From Oscillospiraceae bacterium (lineage in GTDB: Bacteria > Bacillota > Clostridia > Oscillospirales > Ruminococcaceae), in assembly GCA_016281125.1 (NCBI GenBank), contig JAEEIA010000060.1:1-64000 (forward strand): DNA of 64,000 nt, read 5' to 3'. Every line of letters starts with the position of its first letter. Within the stretch, counting starts at the first letter, position 1. Shown here piece by piece: positions 40,435-48,191 of the stretch. The notes below the pieces were generated by a model. The model searched no databases. It was not told the origin of the DNA and saw only the letters and a program-made list of their open reading frames with translations. The position numbers and the translations under genes were made by a program.

Positions 40435-40463
40435 ATCATACCACAAAATCCCTGTTCTGTCAA
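40435..40463 (-). promoter_or_regulatory. Sigma-A promoter of purA
   Basis: Minus strand TTGACA (40458-40463), 17-bp spacer, TATGAT (40435-40440). No recognisable guanine/adenine aptamer in the ~80-nt leader. Confidence 0.8.
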
Positions 40464-40564
40464 GGTCGGCAGTGCCGACAGCCGATTTCCTTCGGAGAGA
40501 TTTTTGGAAGTGCTCCCAAAATGCGCGTTGCTGCACGCGGTTTCTGATATGAAACAGCTGCGGC

Positions 40565-41230
40565 TCAGCGTGTGTATGTACCGGTCAGCGTCCCGTAAGC
40601 CAGCACATTGCCGCCGTTTCCGTCCAGTGCCGTTACCATGTCGTCAAAGCCATTGTTACCGCTGTCAAATTTACTCTTATCCTCGGTGACCGGCTCTTTC
40701 AGCGCATAGATACGGATCTCGTAATCATGCGTACCGGACGGCGGATACGGCCCGACATATTCATTCGCGGGCGCCCAGCCGGCCGGAAGTGTCGTTTCCG
40801 TGACGTCGGCGGATTTCCAGTGCAGCCAGAAACTCGCCGTGGTATCGACCATGTAAACCGCATAGCAGCCAGCACCCTCGACCGGCTCCCACGAAAGCTG
40901 CGGCGAGCGGTTTGAGCCCTTGTCCGTCTTTGTGATATCCGGATCCCAGACGCCGTCATGCAGATCCTCAGAGGTTATCGTGATCTGCGGCAGCTTCGCC
41001 GGATCAAACGGCTCTGCGGGCGCTTCTGCGGCATCGGATGCTTCCTCCGGTGCAGCTTCTTCCGGTGCAGCTTCCTCTGCCGCGGATTCCGGTTCATCTG
41101 TTTCCGGCGCGGATGTCTGTGCAGGCTCCGGGGCGGAAGTCTGCGGCGCAGTCTGATTTCCGCAGGCGGTCATCCCGCAGAGCAGCATCAGAGCGGCGGC
41201 AACTGCAAAAATTTTTCTGCTGCTTTTCAT
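40565..41230 (-). CDS. PEBP (YbhB/YbcL)-family lipoprotein
   Basis: 221 residues. Lipoprotein signal MKSSRKIFAVAAALMLLCGM with lipobox MTAC-G, a ~60-residue Ala/Glu/Pro/Ser linker containing repeats EEAAPEEAAPEEA, then a phosphatidylethanolamine-binding-protein fold: GSNRSPQLSWEPVEGAGCYA, HWKSADVTETTLPAGW, GPYPPSGTHDYEIRIYALKE. The family's ligand-binding DPD-x-P and GP-x-H-x-Y type motifs are recognisable (WDPDI; GPYPPSGTHDY). Secreted PEBP proteins have no settled role. Last gene of the long alaS operon, 22 bp after the amidohydrolase. Confidence 0.85.
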   Translation of the reverse strand: MKSSRKIFAVAAALMLLCGMTACGNQTAPQTSAPEPAQTSAPETDEPESAAEEAAPEEAAPEEASDAAEAPAEPFDPAKLPQITITSEDLHDGVWDPDITKTDKGSNRSPQLSWEPVEGAGCYAVYMVDTTASFWLHWKSADVTETTLPAGWAPANEYVGPYPPSGTHDYEIRIYALKEPVTEDKSKFDSGNNGFDDMVTALDGNGGNVLAYGTLTGTYTR

Positions 41231-41252
41231 GATTCGTTTTCCTTTCACTGCA

Positions 41253-42065
41253 TTATATTTCCAAAAATGCCTTCGCATTTTCAGAGAACATTTTTTTGTA
41301 GTCCTCAAAGGTAAAGCCAAGCGACAGCAGACGCTCCGCCTCCGCCTTCGGATCCCACATCGGGAAGTCCGTCCCGAACATGCAGTTCTCGACGCCGTAA
41401 TGCCGGATCAGCCGCACGGCACGCTCCGGCGACATCAGGCAGACTGCGCTGCTCGTGTCATAGCGGACATTCTCATAGCTTTTCAGCACCGATTCCGCCT
41501 CATCCCATGCGGCAAATCCGCCGAGATGCGACGCCATCACTTTCAGCTTCGGAAAATCACGCAGGACCTTGGCAAGCATGGTCGGGTGCGAGAAATCATG
41601 CCGGTAATCGCCCATATGCATCAGCACGGGCAGCCGTCCCTCAATCGCCTCGTAGATCCGGTAGGAGCCGGGGCTGTCAATCGGCGTGCGCTGGAAGTCC
41701 GCGTGCAGCTTGATGCCCTTGAAGCCCATGCCGATTACACGGTCCACCTCTCCGGCGAGATCCGCAAAGTCACCGTGCAGCGCTGCAAACGGGATCATTT
41801 CCGGGTGCTGATCCGCCTCGCCCTTGATAAAGTCGTTGATCGAAACGACCTGCTTCGGCGTGGTCGCAACAGAGCAGACCAGCATCCGCTTTGTCCCGAT
41901 CTGCTTTTCGGCTTCGAGCAGACGTTCCGTTTCACCGATTGAATAAGCCATGCTGATGTCATAGAATTTGCCGATTGACTCGGTTGCCTTCTCACTGATC
42001 TTGTGCGGGAAGATATGCGCGTGCATATCGTAGATTTCAAAATCCTGCGGGGTAAAATGTTCCAT
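41253..42065 (-). CDS. Amidohydrolase-family protein (TIM-barrel metal hydrolase)
   Basis: 270 residues. Metal-binding DMHAHIFPHK at residue 13, KLHADFQ near 115, MHMGDYRH near 148, SHLGG near 180 and catalytic Asp in MFGTDFPMWDP near 230: the COG2159 set (aminocarboxymuconate decarboxylase-like hydrolases and lyases). Substrate unknown. Start at 42065 (MEHFTPQDFEIYD) with AAAGGAA upstream. Lies 45 bp after the MBOAT-like gene on the same strand. Confidence 0.85.
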   Translation of the reverse strand: MEHFTPQDFEIYDMHAHIFPHKISEKATESIGKFYDISMAYSIGETERLLEAEKQIGTKRMLVCSVATTPKQVVSINDFIKGEADQHPEMIPFAALHGDFADLAGEVDRVIGMGFKGIKLHADFQRTPIDSPGSYRIYEAIEGRLPVLMHMGDYRHDFSHPTMLAKVLRDFPKLKVMASHLGGFAAWDEAESVLKSYENVRYDTSSAVCLMSPERAVRLIRHYGVENCMFGTDFPMWDPKAEAERLLSLGFTFEDYKKMFSENAKAFLEI

Positions 42066-42110
42066 GGGTAAAAGATTCCTTTCCTTGATGCAGATTCTCT
42101 GCAAATAAAC

Positions 42111-43439
42111 TTACGGGCGGAGGTAGCGGCTGAGCAGCTCCGCATAGGAAAACAGCAGCATAACGAGCTCCGCTGCCGGCTGACAGACCGCGCACAGCCG
42201 TCTGCCCCATGCGTTCTCCTCCGGCAGCAGCTTTCTGAGCGGGAACAGTCCGGCAATCGCAATGCAGAGCGGCACCCAGTTCGTTCCGAGCGTATAGCCG
42301 ATGCGGTCGCTCAGCGGAATGCCGTTGATACAGAGCAGCGCGCGGTAGCAGCTGAACGCGTCGATCAGCGAATCGCTCCCCAGTGTGCCCATGCCGAGCA
42401 GGACGGCAGCGGCGGTCAGAATCCGTCTGGCTGTCACCGGGAGCTGCCCGAAGCGGCGCTTTTGTCTGCGGTAGCGCTCGGCTGTCAGAAAGACCGCCGT
42501 ACACACGCCCCAGATCATGCCGCAGCCGCCGCGGCCGAACAGCAGACCGATGCCGCCGAACAGCAGCGCCGTCCGCGCAAAATAGCCTGCTGCATCAAAT
42601 GTTCTGTCCTCCAGCAGCAGCACGCGCTTTGTCCACTGCTGCATCGGGATCAGAAAACGCGCCCAGAAGTCCTGCATGGAGTCCGCCATAACCGGCGTAT
42701 CAAAGCTGTCCGGCAGGTCGTAGCCGAGCATCCGCCCGAGCCCCTGCCCGATCTGTGCCAGCCCCTTGAGCTGATACAGCAGCATCAGATAAAATGTCAG
42801 CATCATCGCAGCCGCATCCAGCGCGGTCTGCACATAGCCGCCGGACGCAATCTGTGCATGCACCGTCCGGAGCGGCAGTGACAGACAGATCAGCTGAAAC
42901 AGACCGCGGATGCAGAGCGAAGCGCCCGATCCGATTTTCTGCCGGGAAACAGCACGCGCCGCAAGCGCCTGCTCATACTGCGGAAAGCTCAGCACAGGGC
43001 CGCCCGGCAAACGCGTCATATCGCACTGATAACAGAAAAACGAATGCAGCGGCGGGGTTTTCAGCTTATGCGCGGCATGGGAGGAGAGGCATTCCGTTCC
43101 TTGCAGCGTACAGAGCAGCATGGGCAGCACCGCCTGACTGCCGAGGAGCAGCCTCGCCAGCAGAAGCAGCAGCACCTGGAGTCCAATTCCGGCATACAGC
43201 CAGATTTCCGTGCGGTGCGGATGCCGTTCCGATCTGCGCGGACTGAGCCGCAGCGTCAGCCAGGTCAGGCTGACGGACAGCGCCAGCAGAATCAGCGCTG
43301 CGTATCCGCCGGTCACATACACCAGACAGAGCCCACCGAGCGCCAGTGCATCCCGCTTCCAGTGCGGATGCGAGAACGCCGCCAGCAGCATAAACACCGG
43401 CAGCACATAGAGGATCACAGGCAGTGAGGCAACATTCAA
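42111..43439 (-). CDS. Degenerate MBOAT-family (AlgI-like) membrane protein
   Basis: 442 residues, about ten hydrophobic segments. The layout follows AlgI/DltB O-acyltransferases: a cytoplasmic segment corresponding to SLRDFWRRWHISLSTW is present as ADSMQDFWARFLIPMQQWTK, but the His of the motif is replaced, and the usual GLWHG is replaced by a Gly-rich stretch (GRGGCGMIWG). Both catalytic-region His are therefore missing, so acyltransferase activity is doubtful. Start is TTG at 43439, with GGAGG seven bases upstream and a TTGA overlap with the toprim gene. No AlgJ-like partner is nearby. Confidence 0.65.
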   Translation of the reverse strand: MNVASLPVILYVLPVFMLLAAFSHPHWKRDALALGGLCLVYVTGGYAALILLALSVSLTWLTLRLSPRRSERHPHRTEIWLYAGIGLQVLLLLLARLLLGSQAVLPMLLCTLQGTECLSSHAAHKLKTPPLHSFFCYQCDMTRLPGGPVLSFPQYEQALAARAVSRQKIGSGASLCIRGLFQLICLSLPLRTVHAQIASGGYVQTALDAAAMMLTFYLMLLYQLKGLAQIGQGLGRMLGYDLPDSFDTPVMADSMQDFWARFLIPMQQWTKRVLLLEDRTFDAAGYFARTALLFGGIGLLFGRGGCGMIWGVCTAVFLTAERYRRQKRRFGQLPVTARRILTAAAVLLGMGTLGSDSLIDAFSCYRALLCINGIPLSDRIGYTLGTNWVPLCIAIAGLFPLRKLLPEENAWGRRLCAVCQPAAELVMLLFSYAELLSRYLRP

Positions 43440-44056
43440 TGCGGCACCTCCTCTGCATATTCCGGCAGATAGGTTCCGAGAAATGCGGGCAGCTCATCGG
43501 CGCAGGTCATCGTGCAGAGCACCTCACAGAGTCCCTTCACCGACAGATGCGGCGGCAGCTGCATCGCCCGCAGAAGCGCCTGCCGTCTTGCCGTGCAGTC
43601 CGGCGTGCCGGTCAGCCCCAGCTCATAGAGCAGCGCGGGCGTGATGTCATCCGGGCGCTCCGGGGGCGCTTCGTCAAAGACGCCTGCACGCTCCAGCGCG
43701 AACAGCAGCGTTTCATTGCTGATGCCCTCCACACCGAGCAGCCCCTCCGCAGAAGGCGCGGTTTTGCGCGGCTCCTTGCCGTGGATGCCGGGGATATACA
43801 CATGATAGATTCTGCCGGTGCGGATTGCCCCTTTCAGGTAGCCGCGGATCTGAAAGCCCGCCGCGTCCGCATCTGTCAGGATGACGATGCCCGTCGTTTC
43901 CGCATAATGCCGGATCAGCCGAAGCTGCGCATCGTTGCGGTAAATCTGAAAGCCGCCTGTTACGATAATGACCGCGTCCACGACCGATTCCAGCCGGATC
44001 TTGTCGTATTTGCCCTCCACGACGATCGCCGGCGCGATCTTCGGGCGCGGCGTCAT
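43436..44056 (-). CDS. Toprim-domain protein, ribonuclease M5-like
   Basis: 206 residues. Toprim motifs: IVVEGKYDKIRL (catalytic Glu, near residue 14) and ILTDADAAGFQIR (DxD, near 60), as in RNase M5 (RnmV), which matures 5S rRNA; a DUF4093-like C-terminal section follows. The protein lacks the glycine-rich GRT-like context that would fix its identity, so it may be a paralogue rather than RnmV itself. ATGA overlap with holA shows tight coupling. Confidence 0.8.
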   Translation of the reverse strand: MTPRPKIAPAIVVEGKYDKIRLESVVDAVIIVTGGFQIYRNDAQLRLIRHYAETTGIVILTDADAAGFQIRGYLKGAIRTGRIYHVYIPGIHGKEPRKTAPSAEGLLGVEGISNETLLFALERAGVFDEAPPERPDDITPALLYELGLTGTPDCTARRQALLRAMQLPPHLSVKGLCEVLCTMTCADELPAFLGTYLPEYAEEVPH

Positions 44057-45135
44057 CCGGCAGCCTCCGTGCCGTCCCGCCGCACGCGGAGCATCCTGAC
44101 AATCGCCTGCTCCATCAGCAGACGCGGCGCCGTGCGCGAGGATTTGCAGCTCTTGTCTGTTTCCCGCAGGATCCGGATACAGGTTCTCAGCTGCGGCACG
44201 CTCATGGAGCCGCAGTCGCGCAATGCGTTTCTGACCGCAAATTCGCGGTTCTTCGGGTATCCGAAATCCGCTGCGATGACCTCTGTCTGCTTTGCGGCGC
44301 CCTGCCCGAGCTTGGCGCGGTAGAGGTCGATGAACGTCGTGCTGAGAATCGACAGCAGACCAAGAATCGTCTTGGAATCCTCCGCTTTGGCGGTCAGCGC
44401 CTCCAGCAGACGGAAGGCCGCAGCGCCGTTTCCGCCGGTGACGGCCTTCGCCAGCCGGAATGCATCGGCATCCGGGAGTGCGGCGGTCAGCGCATCCAGC
44501 ATATCCGGCGTAATCGGCCCGCCGTCGGCACAGGCGAGGAGCTTTTCCAGCTCGGCCTGAATCAGCGCGGAATCGCAGAGGCAGCGGTTTGCCAGCTGCT
44601 CCGCATCATGGCGGCTGATCTCCGAGCCGTATTTCGCCGCGCGCTCCTGAATCTGTTTTCCGAGCTGAATCGCCGTTTTCTTCTCACAGATGCAGAGCAC
44701 GCCCTGCTTCTCAAAGAACGCGGTCAGCTTTTTGTATTTCGGCAGAAAGACCGGGGCGCCGCGCTTGACCTCATAACAGGGCAGCGCACGCATCACAATC
44801 AAAATGACCGTCCGCGGGGCGGGCTCCGCAAACATGCCGAGCATCGTATCTACCGCAGACGCCGGGTGTGCATCCGGATCAAAGTCCGGAATCAGAATCA
44901 GATTATAGGGCTGGAACATCGGGCTGAATGAACAGGCATCCGCCAGCCGGTCGAGATCGACCTCCTGCCCGTCAAACACGGTATCCGAAAGCGCATCACC
45001 GTCCGTCAGCTTTTTGCGTATGCGCTTTTCCAGCTGCGCGACGGCAAGCGTATCCTCGCCGCAGAGAAAGCACAGCTGCGGCGGATGTTCCGAACCGATC
45101 TCCCGCAGCAGATCGGCTGCTGCCAGCTTTGGCAT
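44053..45135 (-). CDS. holA: DNA polymerase III subunit delta
   Basis: 360 residues, normal length. The delta subunit is the wrench of the clamp loader that opens the sliding clamp. N-terminal Rossmann-like domain (PPQLCFLCGEDTLAVAQLEK; clamp-contact region around SFSPMFQPYNLILIPD), three-domain architecture, with the C-terminal helical collar domain (RLLEALTAKAEDSKTILGLL; RNALRDCGSMSVPQLRTCIR). No ATPase motifs, as expected for delta. AGGAGG precedes the start. Its proximity to comEC is a common arrangement in bacteria. Confidence 0.92.
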   Translation of the reverse strand: MPKLAAADLLREIGSEHPPQLCFLCGEDTLAVAQLEKRIRKKLTDGDALSDTVFDGQEVDLDRLADACSFSPMFQPYNLILIPDFDPDAHPASAVDTMLGMFAEPAPRTVILIVMRALPCYEVKRGAPVFLPKYKKLTAFFEKQGVLCICEKKTAIQLGKQIQERAAKYGSEISRHDAEQLANRCLCDSALIQAELEKLLACADGGPITPDMLDALTAALPDADAFRLAKAVTGGNGAAAFRLLEALTAKAEDSKTILGLLSILSTTFIDLYRAKLGQGAAKQTEVIAADFGYPKNREFAVRNALRDCGSMSVPQLRTCIRILRETDKSCKSSRTAPRLLMEQAIVRMLRVRRDGTEAAG

Positions 45136-45156
45136 AATAACGCACCTCCTGCGGGA

Positions 45157-45669
45157 TCAGATATACATGATCCCTGCCTGTTCCAGCTTTTTGCGCTGCT
45201 TTGCAGCCTTTTTCTCCGGCAGAACCGTTGCCGTTCCGCTGCGGACGATCCGCACGGGAATCCCGCGCTTTGATGCGCCGAGCGCCGTCGCGGTCACGCA
45301 GCCGTATTCGTCCAGCCCGCAGAGATGCAGCATATCGTAATCCTGTTCATGAATCATGGCAAGCAGCTTTTTATTTGTCAGCGCATCCCCGAACAGCTTG
45401 TCGAAGCAGTATTCGGAAACGATCTCCAGTCCGCTGTACAGCTCCGCGCCCTCCGTTCCGGCGATGGAATAGCCGAACAGCAGCCGGTTGGTCGGCAGAT
45501 TCTGGATGATATGCCGGATGTAGATCACATCGCAGCCATCTGCATCGTACTGCCGGATCAGCCGGTTGACGGCGCCGGTCAGCTTCTTAGTCTGATAGGC
45601 AAACATCTTTTTGCGCTTTTCCCACAGATAATCATTCTGCATGTCAATGACGAGCAATGCTGTTTTCAT
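45157..45669 (-). CDS. Cysteine hydrolase (isochorismatase-like family)
   Basis: 170 residues. Catalytic triad of the family is visible: Asp in TALLVIDMQNDYL (residue 9), Lys in CFDKLFGDAL (near 90) and Cys in CGLDEYGCVTATALGASKRG (near 125). Nicotinamidase and related amidases share it; the substrate cannot be told. Two Cys-type residues needed for zinc in nicotinamidase are not evident. Between holA and comEC on the same strand, with short gaps. Confidence 0.88.
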   Translation of the reverse strand: MKTALLVIDMQNDYLWEKRKKMFAYQTKKLTGAVNRLIRQYDADGCDVIYIRHIIQNLPTNRLLFGYSIAGTEGAELYSGLEIVSEYCFDKLFGDALTNKKLLAMIHEQDYDMLHLCGLDEYGCVTATALGASKRGIPVRIVRSGTATVLPEKKAAKQRKKLEQAGIMYI

Positions 45670-45686
45670 GTGATCCTCCTCTCCGT

Positions 45687-47810
45687 TTATGCAGGGTTCA
45701 TCAGGGAAGTGAGCCGTCCCCCGCCGCTGCGCGTCAGGCAGAGCAAAGTATTATTCCCCGCGGCAGTTTCCGGCGGCACGGTCGATAGCTGCACAGCGCA
45801 GCCGTCCCTGCCGTACCGGATTGCAGCCGCATTTCCGTTCAGATTCAGCGTATCCGATGCGCACACCGTCATGCCGTTCCATGTGATGCGCAGGGCATCG
45901 GCCTCCGCAGTGATCTGCGCATCCCCGCAGCGGACAGTCACCGTGCTGTTGTCATCCGCAACGGGTTCTGCGCCGAATACGGTCGTATGGCTGCGGAGCA
46001 GGTTCCCGTCCCGCAGCAGCAGCGTGCCGCAGCGGATCCCGGTCAGCTCCGCCTGATAATTCGCAGCGGTTCTGCTGCTTTGCAGGAGCATCGCGTCCAC
46101 GCGCGTGATTCCGCTGTCCTGCAAATACCGCTGCACATACTGCGCATTCCGCGGCGTATCGGTCAGATCTGCAATGACCGTCCGGTTCTCCGCGCCGATC
46201 ACCAGCACGGCATTCTGCTTTCCGCCAAGCACGGCAATCCGCAGCTCGTCGCGGGACATCCATGTCAGCAGCAGATTTTCCAGACTGAGCATCAGTGCGG
46301 CACAGACCGCCGCTGCGAGAACCGTCTGCGGCTTTGCTCTGCGGATCAGAAGGAGCGCCAGCACCGCCGTACAGAGAATCAGGATCACGCGCATTGCGGG
46401 CGCCGTGACCGTCACATGCGAAAACGGCAGTGCCGCAGCGCTTTTCGCCAGAAACCGGATCACCCGGCAGGCAAAACCGGTCACGGGCAGCAGAAAGCGC
46501 AGCACGCCGCCGGTCATCAGGAACGCAAAGCCTGCATACATCACTGCCGTACAGAGCGGCAGAATCAGCAGATTGCAGACCGGCGCCAGCAGCGAGGACT
46601 CCCCGCAGAGCAGCACCGAGGCCGGAAAGACCGTCACGGCGACGCAGCACAGCTGCATCAGATCGCGGAGCAGACCGCGCTTCATGTCTTTGGTCATATA
46701 CGGCGCAATGACGCCGATGCCGAGCACGCCGGAAACTGACAGCCAGAATGACACCGAGCCGATCACATACGGCGTAAACGCTGTGCAGAGCAGCACTGCA
46801 AGGCAAAGTGCCCGCAGCGTATTGCCGCGGCGGCCGAACAGCGGCGCCGACTGCGCAATCAGCAGCATGACGGCCGCGCGCCAGACCGCAGCCGATGCAT
46901 CCACCAGAAGAATAAACAGCAGCACCGCGGGAATCTGAATCAGAAACGCAAGCCGCCGCGGACAGCGCAGGCGCTTCAGAATCCAGCCGAGCACCGTGCT
47001 GAACAGCACCAGATGCAGGCCGGATACGACCGCGATATGCCCAACACCGGTGCGGTTCAGGCTCTGCCGCGTTTCATCGGAAAGCAGCGTTTTGTCCCCC
47101 AGGAGCATCGCACAGAGCAGTCCGGCATCCTCCGGCGGGAGCGTCATGCGGATCAGCCCCGTCATGCGCTGCCGGTAAGCAGAAACCGTCCGCCGCAGCG
47201 AAAAGCCCATATCCGGCACTGCACTGAGCAGCTCTGCATCGTAGATGCGCAGATATCTGCCCTTTCCCGCCTGACTTTCCGCGGTGTGATAGCGGTAATC
47301 CGGCTGAATGCGCGAGAATTCCGCACGGAGCTCCACGGTATCGCCGATCCGCTGCTGCGGAATCTTCTCGTCCGCATACCAGTCGATGCTGACGCGGCAG
47401 TCAGCCAGTGTTGTCCGCAGCGTATATTTTGTCCGGCCGCGGGAAAGTGGTTCCGCTTCCGTGACCGTTCCGGTGCAGATCTGCTTTGTGCCGTCCAGCA
47501 TCAGCAGCGGCTGCCGGACAAAGACATCAAACCGCGTCCAGACGGCAAGGCCGAGCAGAATTCCGGCAAAAACGCGCAGATACGCAAAAACAATACGTTT
47601 TCTCCGCAGCAGGCAGAGCCCGGCAAACAGAACCGCAGCCGTCACAGCCGCCGGTACCGCTACACCGAAAAAAGCCGACAGCAGTCCCGCGACCCATCCC
47701 AGCGTGAACAATTCCGCGCCGCAGGTGCAGGCGATGCCGCCGGCCTTCCGCTTCATTTGCCCCGAAACAGCCGGCGAAGCCTTCGCCCGTACCGTTTCAG
47801 TGTTCTTCAC
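45687..47810 (-). CDS. comEC: ComEC/Rec2 DNA-uptake channel protein
   Basis: 707 residues. N-terminal soluble OB-like region after two membrane helices, then the competence domain with RTGVGHIAVVSGLHLVLFST near residue 250 and about eight further helices (LLLIAQSAPLFGRRGN; GVLGIGVIAPYM; LAPVCNLLILPLCTAVMYAG). The C-terminal ~150 residues occupy the place of the metallo-beta-lactamase-like domain but lack HxHxDH, so this nuclease-like domain appears inactive. ComEC passes single-stranded DNA through the membrane in transformation. Start is a GTG overlapping the HIT gene stop (GTGA); an internal ATG at 47756 is an alternative. With the pilus genes it suggests natural competence. Confidence 0.93.
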   Translation of the reverse strand: MKNTETVRAKASPAVSGQMKRKAGGIACTCGAELFTLGWVAGLLSAFFGVAVPAAVTAAVLFAGLCLLRRKRIVFAYLRVFAGILLGLAVWTRFDVFVRQPLLMLDGTKQICTGTVTEAEPLSRGRTKYTLRTTLADCRVSIDWYADEKIPQQRIGDTVELRAEFSRIQPDYRYHTAESQAGKGRYLRIYDAELLSAVPDMGFSLRRTVSAYRQRMTGLIRMTLPPEDAGLLCAMLLGDKTLLSDETRQSLNRTGVGHIAVVSGLHLVLFSTVLGWILKRLRCPRRLAFLIQIPAVLLFILLVDASAAVWRAAVMLLIAQSAPLFGRRGNTLRALCLAVLLCTAFTPYVIGSVSFWLSVSGVLGIGVIAPYMTKDMKRGLLRDLMQLCCVAVTVFPASVLLCGESSLLAPVCNLLILPLCTAVMYAGFAFLMTGGVLRFLLPVTGFACRVIRFLAKSAAALPFSHVTVTAPAMRVILILCTAVLALLLIRRAKPQTVLAAAVCAALMLSLENLLLTWMSRDELRIAVLGGKQNAVLVIGAENRTVIADLTDTPRNAQYVQRYLQDSGITRVDAMLLQSSRTAANYQAELTGIRCGTLLLRDGNLLRSHTTVFGAEPVADDNSTVTVRCGDAQITAEADALRITWNGMTVCASDTLNLNGNAAAIRYGRDGCAVQLSTVPPETAAGNNTLLCLTRSGGGRLTSLMNPA

Positions 47811-48154
47811 ACACCCTGATCGGCAGACCAGCCCATTTTCTGACCGGCAATCAGGTGGAAGTGCAGATGCGGCACCGTCTGACCGGCGTCGTCACCGCAG
47901 TTCGTAATCACACGGAAGCCGGAGTCCAGCTTTTCCTGTGCCGCAACCTTTGCGATTGCAGTGAAGATCTTTCCGACGACCTCTGCATTCTCCGCGGTGA
48001 TTGCAGAGGCACCCGAAATGTGCTGCTTCGGGATAAACAGATAGTGCAGCGGCGCAATCGGGTTAATGTCCTTGAATGCGTAGACGAATTCGTCCTCATA
48101 CACCTTTGTGCTCGGGATTTCACCCGCAGCGATCTTACAGAACAGACAATCCAT
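47807..48154 (-). CDS. HIT-family protein (HinT-like)
   Basis: 115 residues, the size of HinT. MDCLFCKIAAGEIPSTKVYE starts the protein and VPHLHFHLIAGQKMGW carries the histidine triad HxHxH. Purine nucleoside phosphoramidase activity is typical; it clears aminoacyl-AMP-type adducts in vitro, which fits its place behind alaS. AAAGGAGG start. It overlaps comEC by four bases. Confidence 0.95.
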   Translation of the reverse strand: MDCLFCKIAAGEIPSTKVYEDEFVYAFKDINPIAPLHYLFIPKQHISGASAITAENAEVVGKIFTAIAKVAAQEKLDSGFRVITNCGDDAGQTVPHLHFHLIAGQKMGWSADQGV

Positions 48155-48191
48155 GATGATCCTCCTTTATTCATCCGCAGTGCGGAAAAAC

